Source: Promicromonospora sp042731755 (GTDB lineage Bacteria; Actinomycetota; Actinomycetes; Actinomycetales; Cellulomonadaceae). From it: a stretch of DNA of 64,000 nt. The notes below the pieces were generated by a model that was not told the origin of the DNA, did no database searches, and saw only the letters and a list, made by a program, of their open reading frames with translations. The position numbers and the translations under genes are program-made. The stretch is from contig NZ_JBHWLR010000013.1 in the NCBI RefSeq assembly GCF_042731755.1, positions 112,602 to 176,601 on the forward strand, read 5' to 3'. Positions within the stretch are counted from its first letter, which is position 1. Each line of letters starts with the position of its first letter. Positions 17,109 to 25,578 of this stretch are shown in pieces.

Positions 17109-17746
17109 ACGACTTCTGGAGCTGGGACCACGCCGCCGCGGTGTTCCCCGACCTGATCAAGGGCCTGGGCATCACGGTCCTGGCGACCGTCGTGGGCATG
17201 ATCATCGCCGCGGTCCTGGGGCTCGTGGTCGCCGTCGTGCGCCGGTCCCGCGTCCGCGCCGTCACGATGCCGGTGGGTTTCCTGGTCGAGTTCATCCGGT
17301 CGACGCCGCTGCTGGTGCAGCTCGTGTTCGCCAACCTGATGTTCACGCAGTTCCCGTCGCTCGCCGTCGGCTGCGTGGTGCTCGGCATCCACTACGCCAC
17401 GTACATGTCGGAGGTCTACCGGGCCGGCATCGACGCGGTGCCGGGTGGCCAGTGGGAGGCGGCGGTCGCCCTCGACCTGCCGAGGAGCCGCACCTGGCGT
17501 GCGGTGATCCTGCCGCAGGCGATCCGGAACACGCTGCCCGGCCTGGGGAACTACGCGATCTCGATGTTCAAGGAGACGCCGTTCCTGGCCTTCATCTACG
17601 TGGTCGAGATGTACGCCGCCGCCCAGGCCTACGGCGGCGCGAACTTCCGCTACATCGAGGCGATCACGCTGGCCGGCCTGCTCTTCCTGCTGGTGAGCTA
17701 CCCGACCTCGCTGCTCGTCCGCCGAATGGAGAACCGCCTTGCCTGA
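17105..17746 (+). CDS. ehuD: ABC importer permease, EhuD-like
   Basis: 213 residues, second permease of the importer, with the EAA-loop DAVPGGQWEAAVALDLPR and AVILPQAIRNTLPG. About five membrane segments. ATG at 17105 overlaps the ehuC stop; its own end overlaps the ehuA start codon. It would pair with EhuC to form the membrane pore. Confidence 0.85.
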   Translation: MNDFWSWDHAAAVFPDLIKGLGITVLATVVGMIIAAVLGLVVAVVRRSRVRAVTMPVGFLVEFIRSTPLLVQLVFANLMFTQFPSLAVGCVVLGIHYATYMSEVYRAGIDAVPGGQWEAAVALDLPRSRTWRAVILPQAIRNTLPGLGNYAISMFKETPFLAFIYVVEMYAAAQAYGGANFRYIEAITLAGLLFLLVSYPTSLLVRRMENRLA

Positions 17747-18518
17747 CAACGACCTCACCCCTGCCATCGAGTTCCAGGGCGTGGGCAAGCGCTTCGGGGA
17801 CAACGTGGTGCTCGACGGCCTGGACTTCACGGTCGCCAAGGGCGACCGGGTCACGCTGATCGGACCGTCGGGCTCCGGCAAGACCACGATCCTGCGCCTG
17901 CTCATGACGCTGGAGGAGGCGAACGACGGCCTGATCCTCGTGGACGGGCAGCCGTACACGCACGAGATCCGTGGCGGCAGGCGCGTCGCGATCTCGGAGA
18001 AGCGGCGCAGCCTGGTGCGGCGCCGCGTCGGGATGGTGTTCCAGCAGTTCAACCTGTTCCCGAACATGTCGGTGCTGGAGAACATCATCGAGGCGCCCGT
18101 CCACGTGCTCGGCATCTCCCGCGCCCAGGCGGTCGCCCGGGCCGAGGACCTGCTGGACAAGGTGGGGCTGGCCGACAAGCGCGACGCCCGGTGCACCCAG
18201 CTCTCCGGCGGGCAGCAGCAGCGGGTCGCCATCGCGCGGGCCCTGGCCATGGAGCCGGAGATCCTGCTCCTGGACGAGGTGACCTCCGCGCTGGACCCGG
18301 AGCTCGTCGCCGACGTGCTGGGGGTGCTCCGGAACATCGCCGAGACCACGGACATCACCATGCTGATCGTGACGCACGAGATGCAGTTCGCCCGGGAGGT
18401 CTCCAACCGGGTGCTGATGTTCGACGGCGGCAAGATCATCGAGGAGGCCGACCCGGAGACGATCTTCACGTCGCCGGAGAACGAGCGGACCCAGGAGTTC
18501 CTCCGCGCGGTCCTCTGA
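17739..18518 (+). CDS. ehuA: ABC importer ATPase, EhuA-like
   Basis: 259-residue ATPase: Walker A GPSGSGKT, Q-loop VFQQFNLFPNMSV, signature LSGGQQQR, Walker B ILLLDEVTSALD and H-loop IVTHEM. Starts at TTG 17739 inside the ehuD 3' end. Residues about 70-85 (RGGRRVAISEKRR) form the small insertion common in amino-acid importer ATPases. It powers the importer formed with the two upstream permeases. Confidence 0.9.
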   Translation: MPDNDLTPAIEFQGVGKRFGDNVVLDGLDFTVAKGDRVTLIGPSGSGKTTILRLLMTLEEANDGLILVDGQPYTHEIRGGRRVAISEKRRSLVRRRVGMVFQQFNLFPNMSVLENIIEAPVHVLGISRAQAVARAEDLLDKVGLADKRDARCTQLSGGQQQRVAIARALAMEPEILLLDEVTSALDPELVADVLGVLRNIAETTDITMLIVTHEMQFAREVSNRVLMFDGGKIIEEADPETIFTSPENERTQEFLRAVL

Positions 18519-18538
18519 CGAACCACCCGCCTGACTCG

Positions 18539-18640
18539 CCACCCCGCTGACTCGCCACCTCTGGTGGGCCGAGTCAGCGGGGTGGTCCGACCGGACGACT
18601 GACTCGGCGCGGTGCGCGTCGCGAGTCAGTCGTTCGGTCG
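18539..18640. terminator. Two adjacent palindromic terminator hairpins
   Basis: Hairpin 1: 16-bp perfect stem (18539-18554 with 18570-18585). Hairpin 2: 19-bp stem with one mismatch (18588-18606 with 18622-18640). Both share the core CTGACTCG. They sit between the convergent ehuA and MarR genes and could each serve one strand. Confidence 0.75.
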
Positions 18641-18653
18641 TCTCCCGGCCGGT

Positions 18654-19103
18654 TTAGACTCCCGCGCCCACGCCGCCGAGCGTGCCCACGAGCACGGCCA
18701 GCTCCGGCACCTGCTCCGCCTCCTGCAGCGCCTCGTGCAGCGCGCGGTCGTGCGTGGGGCGCGCGGCGAGCAGCAGCTTCTCGCCGGCCGCGGTGAGCTC
18801 GGTGTAGATGCCGCGGCGGTCGTCCTGGCACAGGACGCGCGTGAGCAGCGCGCGGTCCTCCAGGCGGTTGACCAGGCGCGTCGTGGCGCTCGGCGAGAGC
18901 GCGGTCGCGCGGCCGAGCTGCTGCATGCGCATGTGCCAGCCGTCCTGCCGGGACAGCGCGTCCAGCACCGTGTACTCCACGACGGACAGGCCGTGCTCGG
19001 CCTGCAGCGCGCGTTCGAGCGCGGTGTCGATCATGCCGTGCAGTGCGGCGAGCGTTCGCCAGCCCTGGGCACGGATCTCGACGGCGTCGTCGGCGATTCC
19101 CAT
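18654..19103 (-). CDS. MarR-family transcriptional regulator
   Basis: 149 residues with a MarR winged helix: helix 1 ALHGMIDTALERAL, VEYTVLDALS, recognition helix QLGRATALSPSATTRLVNRL, wing RVLCQDDRRGIYTELT. Probably binds an aromatic or redox-active ligand and represses itself and the divergent aldo/keto reductase-MFS pair. ATG at 19103 has GAGGAGGG upstream. Confidence 0.9.
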   Translation of the reverse strand: MGIADDAVEIRAQGWRTLAALHGMIDTALERALQAEHGLSVVEYTVLDALSRQDGWHMRMQQLGRATALSPSATTRLVNRLEDRALLTRVLCQDDRRGIYTELTAAGEKLLLAARPTHDRALHEALQEAEQVPELAVLVGTLGGVGAGV

Positions 19104-19135
19104 GGGCCCTCCTCGTCGGGCGTGATTCCGGTCTC

Positions 19136-19196
19136 CAACTATAGCGCTTGTGCAACTAGTGCGCGCGTGCAACTATCTAGGAGGCGCGTGCAACTA
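19136..19196. promoter_or_regulatory. Candidate operator array before the aldo/keto reductase gene
   Basis: TGCAACTA occurs three times in the same direction (19151, 19168, 19189), twice as GCGTGCAACTA, with a related CAACTATAGC near 19136. The array lies between the divergent MarR and reductase genes, where a MarR dimer would be expected to bind. Confidence 0.55.
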
Positions 19197-19261
19197 AACG
19201 CGTCCGCCAGGTGTCCGCGTACGCACAGCGGGCACTGTTCGGAGAACAGCTAGGAGCCCTC

Positions 19262-20158
19262 ATGTCATGCCCCGTCGAGACCCGCGCCACCGCGGCTGCC
19301 TCCACCGCAGAGACCCCCGCCGCAGAGACCCCCGCCGTCGCGCTGCCGAACGCCGCCCACGCGGGCGCGACCATGCCGCAGGTCGGGTTCGGCGTCTTCC
19401 AGGTGCCCGACGCCGAGACCACCCGCGCCGTCGGCCACGCGCTCGAGGCCGGCTACCGGAGCGTCGACACCGCCGCCGTCTACGGCAACGAGGCGGGTGT
19501 GGGCCGCGCCCTCGCGGAGTCCGGGCTGGCCCGCGACGACCTGTTCGTCACCAGCAAGCTGTGGACCGACTCGATGGCGCGCGACGCCGTCCGACCCGCG
19601 CTGGAGCGCAGCCTGGAGCTGCTCGGCCTCGACGCCCTCGACCTGTACCTGATCCACTGGCCCGCGCCGGGCCGCGGGCAGTACGTCACCGCCTGGGAGG
19701 GCCTGATCGAGGCGCGCGAGGCCGGTCTGGTCCGCGAGATCGGCGTCTCCAACTTCCAGCCCGCGCACCTGGACGCGCTCGTCGCGGCCACCGGCGTGCG
19801 TCCCGTCGTCAACCAGGTGGAGCTGCACCCGGCCCTCCAGCAGCGCGAGCTGCGCGCCCACCACGCGGGTCTCGGCATCGTCACCGAGGCGTGGAGCCCG
19901 CTCGCGCAGGGCGCCGTGCTCGACGCCGCCCCCGTGACCGACGCCGCCCGGGCGCACGGCGTCTCCGCCGCGCAGGTGGTGCTGCGCTGGCACCTGCAGC
20001 ACGGCACCGTCGTGATCCCCAAGTCGGTCACGCCGGCCCGCATCGCGTCGAACCTCGACGTGCTCGGGTTCGAGCTCACCGCCGAGCAGGTCGCGGCGAT
20101 CGACGCCCTGGACCGGGACGGCCGCACCGGCCCGCACCCGGACCGCTTCGACGGCTGA
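19262..20158 (+). CDS. Aldo/keto reductase
   Basis: 298 residues, NADPH-dependent carbonyl reductase fold. The catalytic tetrad is visible: Asp and Tyr in SVDTAAVYGNE, Lys in FVTSKLW, His in DLYLIHWP. IGVSNFQ and VVIPKSVTPARIASN form the substrate and cofactor sites. A Thr/Ala/Pro-rich N-terminal stretch of about 30 residues precedes the barrel. ATG 19262 has AGGAG five bases upstream. Closest to the 2,5-diketogluconate reductase group; the substrate is unknown. Probably co-transcribed with the MFS gene 60 bases downstream. Confidence 0.9.
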   Translation: MSCPVETRATAAASTAETPAAETPAVALPNAAHAGATMPQVGFGVFQVPDAETTRAVGHALEAGYRSVDTAAVYGNEAGVGRALAESGLARDDLFVTSKLWTDSMARDAVRPALERSLELLGLDALDLYLIHWPAPGRGQYVTAWEGLIEAREAGLVREIGVSNFQPAHLDALVAATGVRPVVNQVELHPALQQRELRAHHAGLGIVTEAWSPLAQGAVLDAAPVTDAARAHGVSAAQVVLRWHLQHGTVVIPKSVTPARIASNLDVLGFELTAEQVAAIDALDRDGRTGPHPDRFDG

Positions 20159-20218
20159 CGACCCCCCGCCGGCACGAGCCGGCCACCCCGCACCACCCGC
20201 ACCTCAAGGAGCACTGTC

Positions 20219-21472
20219 ATGCCTGTCGCCCTCTGGGCCCTCGCCATCGGGGGTTTCGGGATCGGCCTCACCGAGTTCGTGATCATGGGCCTGCTGCCCG
20301 AGGTCTCGGCCGACTTCGGCGTCACCGAGACCGTCGCCGGATACCTCATCTCCGGCTACGCGCTGTCCGTCGCGGTCGGCGCGGTCGCCCTCACGGCGGC
20401 CCTCACCAAGGTGGACCGCAAGAAGGCCCTGCTCGGCCTGATGATCCTGTTCATCGCGGGCAACCTGGTGTCCGCGATCGCGCCCACCTACGAGCTGATG
20501 ATGCTCGGCCGGGTCGTCGCGGCGCTGTGCCACGGCGCGTTCTTCGGCATCGGCGCGGTCGTCGCGGCCGACCTGGTCGCCCGCGAGCGGCGCGCCGCCG
20601 CCATCTCGATCATGTTCGCCGGCCTGACCGTCGCCAACGTGCTCGGCGTGCCCTTCGGCACCCTGCTCGGCCAGGCCGCCGGCTGGCGCTCGACCTTCTG
20701 GGCGATCACCGGCATCGGCGTGCTCGCCTTCGTGGGCATCGCGCTCCTGGTCCCGGCCCGGGTCGGGGTGCCGGACGGCGTCGCGGGGCCGAGCGGGCAG
20801 CCCGGCCCCGGCCTGCGCGGCGAGCTCGCGGCCTTCCGCGCCCCGCAGGTGTGGCTGTCCATCGCCGTGACGGTGCTCGGCTACGGCGGCATGTTCGGCG
20901 CCTTCACCTACATCGCGTTCACGCTCACCGAGGTCAGCGGGTTCGCGAGCTCGACGGTGCCGTGGCTGCTGATCCTGTTCGGGGCGGGCCTGTTCGTGGG
21001 CAACCTCGTGGGCGGCAAGGCCGCGGACAAGAACCTCGGGGCCACCCTGCTCACCCTGCTGGTGCTGCTCACCGTGGTCCTGACGGTCTTCGCGCTGACC
21101 GCCACCAGCCAGGTCGCGACCATGATCAGCCTGGTGCTGATGGGCGCCGTCGGCTTCGCGACCGTGCCGGGGCTGCAGATGCGGGTCATGCGGCACGCGT
21201 CGGCCGCGCCCACGCTCGCCTCGGGCGCGAACATCGCGGCGTTCAACGTCGGGAACGCGCTGGGCGCATGGGTGGGCGGGCTGACGCTCGCCGCCGGGCT
21301 CGGCTACACGTCGCCGCTGTGGGCGGGTGCCGTCGTGACCCTCGCCGGGCTGGCGGTCATGGTGGTGGCCGCGCTGGTCCGGGGCGGGGAGCGCGGCGAG
21401 CGCGCGGCGGCACGCCGCGAGGCCGTGGGCGAGGAGCGCCCGGCGGTACCCGCCGGGCAGCTCGTCGAGTAG
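20219..21472 (+). CDS. MFS transporter of the DHA1 (AraJ/YdhP-like) group
   Basis: 417 residues, 12 predicted membrane segments. Early motifs GFGIGLTEFVIMGLLPEVSA and the loop KVDRKKALL fit the AraJ/arabinose-efflux-like DHA1 exporters; GRVVAALCHGAFFGIGAVVA is the conserved TM4-5 region. A charged tail of about 35 residues follows the last segment. It probably exports a small solute or drug under control of the upstream MarR protein. Its TAG stop lies one base before the end of the convergent tRNA-Arg gene. Confidence 0.88.
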   Translation: MPVALWALAIGGFGIGLTEFVIMGLLPEVSADFGVTETVAGYLISGYALSVAVGAVALTAALTKVDRKKALLGLMILFIAGNLVSAIAPTYELMMLGRVVAALCHGAFFGIGAVVAADLVARERRAAAISIMFAGLTVANVLGVPFGTLLGQAAGWRSTFWAITGIGVLAFVGIALLVPARVGVPDGVAGPSGQPGPGLRGELAAFRAPQVWLSIAVTVLGYGGMFGAFTYIAFTLTEVSGFASSTVPWLLILFGAGLFVGNLVGGKAADKNLGATLLTLLVLLTVVLTVFALTATSQVATMISLVLMGAVGFATVPGLQMRVMRHASAAPTLASGANIAAFNVGNALGAWVGGLTLAAGLGYTSPLWAGAVVTLAGLAVMVVAALVRGGERGERAAARREAVGEERPAVPAGQLVE

Positions 21473-21473
21473 G

Positions 21474-21546
21474 TGCGCCTGGGCAGACTCGAACTGCCGA
21501 CACCCGCTTTAGGAGAGCGGTGCTCTATCCACTGAGCTACAGGCGC
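21474..21546 (-). tRNA. tRNA-Arg (anticodon CCT)
   Basis: 73 bases fold as a cloverleaf: acceptor GCGCCTG with CAGGCGC, D-arm GCTC...GAGC, anticodon loop CTCCTAA between CCGCT and AGCGG, T-loop TTCGAGT. Anticodon CCT reads AGG. No encoded CCA. Its 3' end is one base from the MFS stop codon. Confidence 0.95.
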
Positions 21547-21655
21547 CCGCGTCTCTCCGGGAGGAGATGCGCGTGCGGCGGCCGGGTGAAGCCCGGACCG
21601 CGCCACACAGCCTACCGGCCGCCCGGCCCGGCGCGCTAAGCGCCCGGGTCGGGCG

Positions 21656-21685
21656 TAGGTGTCAATTGCGCAACATAGGTGACAA
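21656..21685. promoter_or_regulatory. Candidate regulator site before the ABC importer operon
   Basis: TAGGTGTCAA (21656-21665) and TAGGTGACAA (21676-21685) are direct repeats 20 bases apart on either side of the palindrome TTGCGCAA (21666-21673). The spacing puts both on one DNA face. The binding protein is unknown. Confidence 0.45.
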
Positions 21686-21785
21686 ACCTTGACCAATCCC
21701 TCTCCGACCCACAACGATGCTCAGCAACCCGGCGCGACGACGCGCCTGGTCCGCACGACGGCCGTGCGGGCGGAGAGGATCGACG

Positions 21786-23555
21786 ATGTTCCTTCGACAG
21801 ACCAGGTCCCGGGGCGTGGTGGCCCTGGCGGCGGCCACGGTCGCCGGCGTGCTGCTCGCCGGCTGTTCCGGTGGCGGTGGGAGCGCACCCACGACGTCCA
21901 ACCCGTACGCGTCCGCGGAGGGCATGGACTCGGCCAACGCCCTCGTGGCCGAGTACCCGCGCGAGGAGACGCTCTTCACGAGCGGCACCCAGTGGGGCCC
22001 GCCCACGTCGTGGAACCCGATCCCCAGCTCCGGGCACGCCACCGGTGCGCGCGGCCTGCTCTACGAGCCGCTGTTCCAGTTCGACCCGATCACCCTCGAG
22101 CTGACGCCCTGGCTCGCCGAGGGCGGCGAGTGGACCGGCGACAAGACCTATGAGCTCACGCTCCGCGAGGGCCTGACCTGGCAGGACGGCGAGACGCTCG
22201 ACGCCGACGACGTCGTCTTCACCACCGAGCTCGGCAAGGTCGACGCCGTGCCGTACAGCAACCTGTGGACCTGGCTCGACAAGGTCGAGGCGACCAGCCC
22301 CACCACGGTGAAGTTCACGTTCTCCGACCCCCGCTACCAGGAGTGGGACAACTGGCTCTACAGCACGATGGTCGTCCCGGAGCACATCATGGGCGACTGG
22401 TCGGACGAGGAGCTGCTGTCCAACCCGAACGAGGACCCGATCGGCTCGGGCGCGTTCAAGTTCTCCGCCGTCGCCCAGGACCGCATGGTCTGGGAGCGCA
22501 ACGACGACTGGTGGGCCCGCGGCGAGCTCGGCCTCGAGATGCCGATGAAGTACATCGTCGACGTCGTGAACACCTCCAACGAGGTGGCGCTCGGCCTGAT
22601 GCTGTCCGGCGGCCTCGACCTGAGCAACAACTTCCTGCCCGGCGTCAACCAGCTCGTCGACACCGGCCAGGTCAGCACGTACTACGAGGGTGAGCCGTAC
22701 ATGCTGGCGGCGGCGTCGGCCAACCTGATCCCGAACCAGACGCGCCCGCCGATGGACGACGTCGACTTCCGGCAGGCCCTGGCGCGCTCGATCGACGTGG
22801 ACAAGATCGTGACGAACGCCTACGGCGGCCTCGTGGCGAAGGCGCACCCGTCGGGCCTGGTGCCGGCGTTCGAGGAGTACTACGACGAGGACGTCGTGGC
22901 CGAGTACGGCTTCACCTTCGACGCGGACGAGGCCAAGTCGATCCTGGCCGACGCCGGCTACGAGGACACCGACGGTGACGGGTTCGTCGAGACGCCGGAC
23001 GGCGAGGCGATCGACCTGAAGCTGATCGTCCCCGCGGGCTGGACCGACTGGATGGAGGCCGCGCGCGTCATCGCGGAGGACGCCTCCGCCGTCGGCATCA
23101 AGGTGACCGCCGACTTCCCCGACGCGGGCGCCGTCGACGACGCGCGGGCCACCGGCGACTTCGACCTGGTCATCAACGGCAACGCGGGCGTGAGCAACAC
23201 GCCGTGGACCTACTACAACTACGCGTTCTACCAGCCGATCCAGGAGCAGATGCTGGCGGGCAACTTCGGCCGCTACGAGGACAAGGAGGCGTGGGACCTC
23301 GTCGAGGACCTCTCGCGCACCGAGAGCGGCACGCCCGAGTTCTCCGAGACGCTGTCGAAGGTCCAGGAGAAGTTCATGACCGACCTGCCGGCGATCCCGC
23401 TCTGGTACAACGGCGCGTGGGCGCAGTACAACGAGTCGCAGTGGACCAACTGGCCCAAGGAGGGCCGCGAGGACGCGTACTTCCCGATCATGTGGAACGG
23501 GTACGTGCAGATGGGTGGCATCAACACGCTGCTCGCCCTCGAGCCGGCCTCCTGA
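21786..23555 (+). CDS. Family 5 substrate-binding lipoprotein (oligopeptide/oligosaccharide type)
   Basis: 589 residues; signal peptide with lipobox LLAGC (Cys27) and the SBP_bac_5 fold: WNPIPSSGHATGARGLLYEP, LREGLTWQDGETLDADDVVF, ERNDDWW, and LAAASANLIPNQTRPPMDDV before the hinge. The N-terminal pattern GTQWGPPTSWNP resembles the Thermotoga sugar-binding members (cello- and manno-oligosaccharides) rather than classical DppA/OppA, and fits a plant-polymer degrader; that is an inference. ATG 21786 has CGGAGAGG upstream. First gene of a five-gene importer. Confidence 0.85.
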   Translation: MFLRQTRSRGVVALAAATVAGVLLAGCSGGGGSAPTTSNPYASAEGMDSANALVAEYPREETLFTSGTQWGPPTSWNPIPSSGHATGARGLLYEPLFQFDPITLELTPWLAEGGEWTGDKTYELTLREGLTWQDGETLDADDVVFTTELGKVDAVPYSNLWTWLDKVEATSPTTVKFTFSDPRYQEWDNWLYSTMVVPEHIMGDWSDEELLSNPNEDPIGSGAFKFSAVAQDRMVWERNDDWWARGELGLEMPMKYIVDVVNTSNEVALGLMLSGGLDLSNNFLPGVNQLVDTGQVSTYYEGEPYMLAAASANLIPNQTRPPMDDVDFRQALARSIDVDKIVTNAYGGLVAKAHPSGLVPAFEEYYDEDVVAEYGFTFDADEAKSILADAGYEDTDGDGFVETPDGEAIDLKLIVPAGWTDWMEAARVIAEDASAVGIKVTADFPDAGAVDDARATGDFDLVINGNAGVSNTPWTYYNYAFYQPIQEQMLAGNFGRYEDKEAWDLVEDLSRTESGTPEFSETLSKVQEKFMTDLPAIPLWYNGAWAQYNESQWTNWPKEGREDAYFPIMWNGYVQMGGINTLLALEPAS

Positions 23556-23558
23556 CGT

Positions 23559-24554
23559 ATGCGCGGCTATCTCGCTCGCAAGACCGTGATCTACGGCCTG
23601 ACGTTCGTCGTCGCGGTCACGCTGAACTGGCTGATCCCCCGGCTCATGCCGGGGGATCCGGTCCAGCGGATGGTGGCGCGCGCCGCCGTCCAGCACCCCG
23701 AGACGATCGCGGCCATGACCGCGTACTACGAGCGGACGTTCGGGCTCGACCTGCCGCTCTGGCAGCAGTACCTGAACTACTGGGCCGCGCTGTTCCGCGG
23801 TGACCTGGGCACGAGCGTGTGGCTGTTCCCCGCGCCCGTGAGCCAGGTGGTGCTCGACGCGGTGCCCTACACGCTGGGCATCATGATCCCCGCGATCCTG
23901 TTGAGCTTCGTGATCGGCAACACCGTGGGGGCCATGGCGGCGCGCAGCCGGTGGCTCGACAACGTGGCCCTGCCCGTCGGCTACCTGATCACGGCGATGC
24001 CGTACATGTGGCTGGCGATCCTGCTCGCGTGGGGCCTCGGCGTCGCGCTCGGCTGGTTCCCCGTGGCGGGCGGCTACGACTTCGGGATGGTGCCGCAGTG
24101 GTCGTGGGCGTTCGCCGGCGACCTGCTGCAGCACTGGGTGCTGCCGTTCCTGTCGCTGTTCCTCGTGTCGCTGGGCGGCTGGGCGATCGGCATGCGCAAC
24201 CTGATCATCTACGAGCTCGAGTCCGACTACGCGAACTACCTGTCCGCGCTCGGCGCGCCCAAGCGGCTCGTGCGGCAGTACGCGTTCCGCAACGCGATGC
24301 TGCCGCAGATCACGGGCCTGGCGCTGCAGCTCGGCACCATCCTGGGCGGTGCCCTGGTGACCGAGATCGTGTTCGCCTACCCGGGCCTGGGCAAGCTCGT
24401 GCTGTCCGCCATCCAGAACCAGGACTTCTTCCTGCTGCAGGGCACCCTGCTGTTCGTGGTGATCGGCGTGCTCCTGGCCAACTTCGTGATCGACATCGTC
24501 TACGTGCTGGTGGACCCCCGCACGCGGACCGGACTGACGGGGGCCACCGCATGA
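23559..24554 (+). CDS. ABC importer permease (DppB/OppB family)
   Basis: 331 residues, about six membrane segments. Conserved features are the N-terminal RLMPGDPV, the FGLDLPLWQQYLNYW amphipathic segment, and the ATPase-contact motif SALGAPKRLVRQYAFRNAMLP. It starts three bases after the binding-protein stop and forms half of the importer channel. Confidence 0.9.
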   Translation: MRGYLARKTVIYGLTFVVAVTLNWLIPRLMPGDPVQRMVARAAVQHPETIAAMTAYYERTFGLDLPLWQQYLNYWAALFRGDLGTSVWLFPAPVSQVVLDAVPYTLGIMIPAILLSFVIGNTVGAMAARSRWLDNVALPVGYLITAMPYMWLAILLAWGLGVALGWFPVAGGYDFGMVPQWSWAFAGDLLQHWVLPFLSLFLVSLGGWAIGMRNLIIYELESDYANYLSALGAPKRLVRQYAFRNAMLPQITGLALQLGTILGGALVTEIVFAYPGLGKLVLSAIQNQDFFLLQGTLLFVVIGVLLANFVIDIVYVLVDPRTRTGLTGATA

Positions 24555-24639
24555 GCCGGAGGGGCAGAGGAGCGTGGGGGCCGAGGAACGAGGCACCCGC
24601 GCGGAACGGAGCCGCAGGCTCATGCGGAAGGAGCGGAGT

Positions 24640-25578
24640 ATGACGGCGACACAACCGGCCGCGGCACCGGGGACCGAGGCGGCCGAACCGCCCGGGGCGA
24701 CCCCGGCGCCGTCGGCCGCCCGCAAGCCCGGGGGAGACGCACGCGAGACGCTGTACTTCGCGCTGCGCAACCCCAAGGTCGTGATCGGCTCGGTGGTGGT
24801 GCTCGCGTTCCTGCTGCTGGGGCTGCTCGGGCCGCTGTTCCTCAAGTTCGCGCCGATGGACTACGCGGGGCCGCCCATGGCCCCGCCGTCCACGGACTTC
24901 CCGTTCGGCACGACGACGTTCGGGCAGGACGTCTTCGCGCAGTTCGTCGCCGGCCTGCGGTCCACGTTCCTCGTGGGCCTGCTGGGCGGCGGGGTGGCCG
25001 CCGTCATCGGGATGACCATCGGGTTCGTCGCGGGCTACCGCGGCGGCCTGATCGACGAGCTGCTGAACATGCTGACCAACGTGGTGCTGGTGATCCCCGG
25101 CTTCGTGGTGCTCATCATCATCAACGCCTACCTGGGCGTGCGCAGCGTGCCGATGCAGGCGCTGTACATCGGCGTCTTCAGCTGGCCGTGGGTGGCCCGC
25201 GCGGTGCGGGCGCAGACCCTGTCGCTGCGCTCGCGGGACTTCATCGACCTGGCGCGGCTGTCCGGCGTGGGGGTGGGCACGATCCTGCGGCGCGAGGTGG
25301 CGCCCAACATGTACTCCTACCTGTTCATGACGTTCGTGCTGCTGTTCGGCGGGTCCATCCTGACGGCGGCGTCGCTCGACTTCATCGGGCTCGGACCCAC
25401 CAACGCCATGTCGCTCGGCCTGATGATGAACCAGGCCGTGCAGTGGAGCGCGCTCCATCTGGGGCTGTGGTGGTGGTTCATCCCGCCGGGGCTGGGGATC
25501 ACGCTCATCGTGGGCTCGCTCTACATCATGAACGTGGGCCTCGACGAGGTCTTCAACCCCAAGCTGCGGGAGATGTGA
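24640..25578 (+). CDS. ABC importer permease (DppC/OppC family)
   Basis: 312 residues; an unusual Ala/Pro-rich cytosolic N-terminus of about 40 residues precedes LRNPKVVIGSVVVLAFL (first membrane segment). The PFGTTTFGQDVFAQ motif and the contact loop DLARLSGVGVGTILRREV identify the DppC type. ATG 24640 has GGAAGGAG upstream; ATG 24622 is a weaker alternative. Its stop overlaps the first ATPase start by one base. Confidence 0.88.
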   Translation: MTATQPAAAPGTEAAEPPGATPAPSAARKPGGDARETLYFALRNPKVVIGSVVVLAFLLLGLLGPLFLKFAPMDYAGPPMAPPSTDFPFGTTTFGQDVFAQFVAGLRSTFLVGLLGGGVAAVIGMTIGFVAGYRGGLIDELLNMLTNVVLVIPGFVVLIIINAYLGVRSVPMQALYIGVFSWPWVARAVRAQTLSLRSRDFIDLARLSGVGVGTILRREVAPNMYSYLFMTFVLLFGGSILTAASLDFIGLGPTNAMSLGLMMNQAVQWSALHLGLWWWFIPPGLGITLIVGSLYIMNVGLDEVFNPKLREM

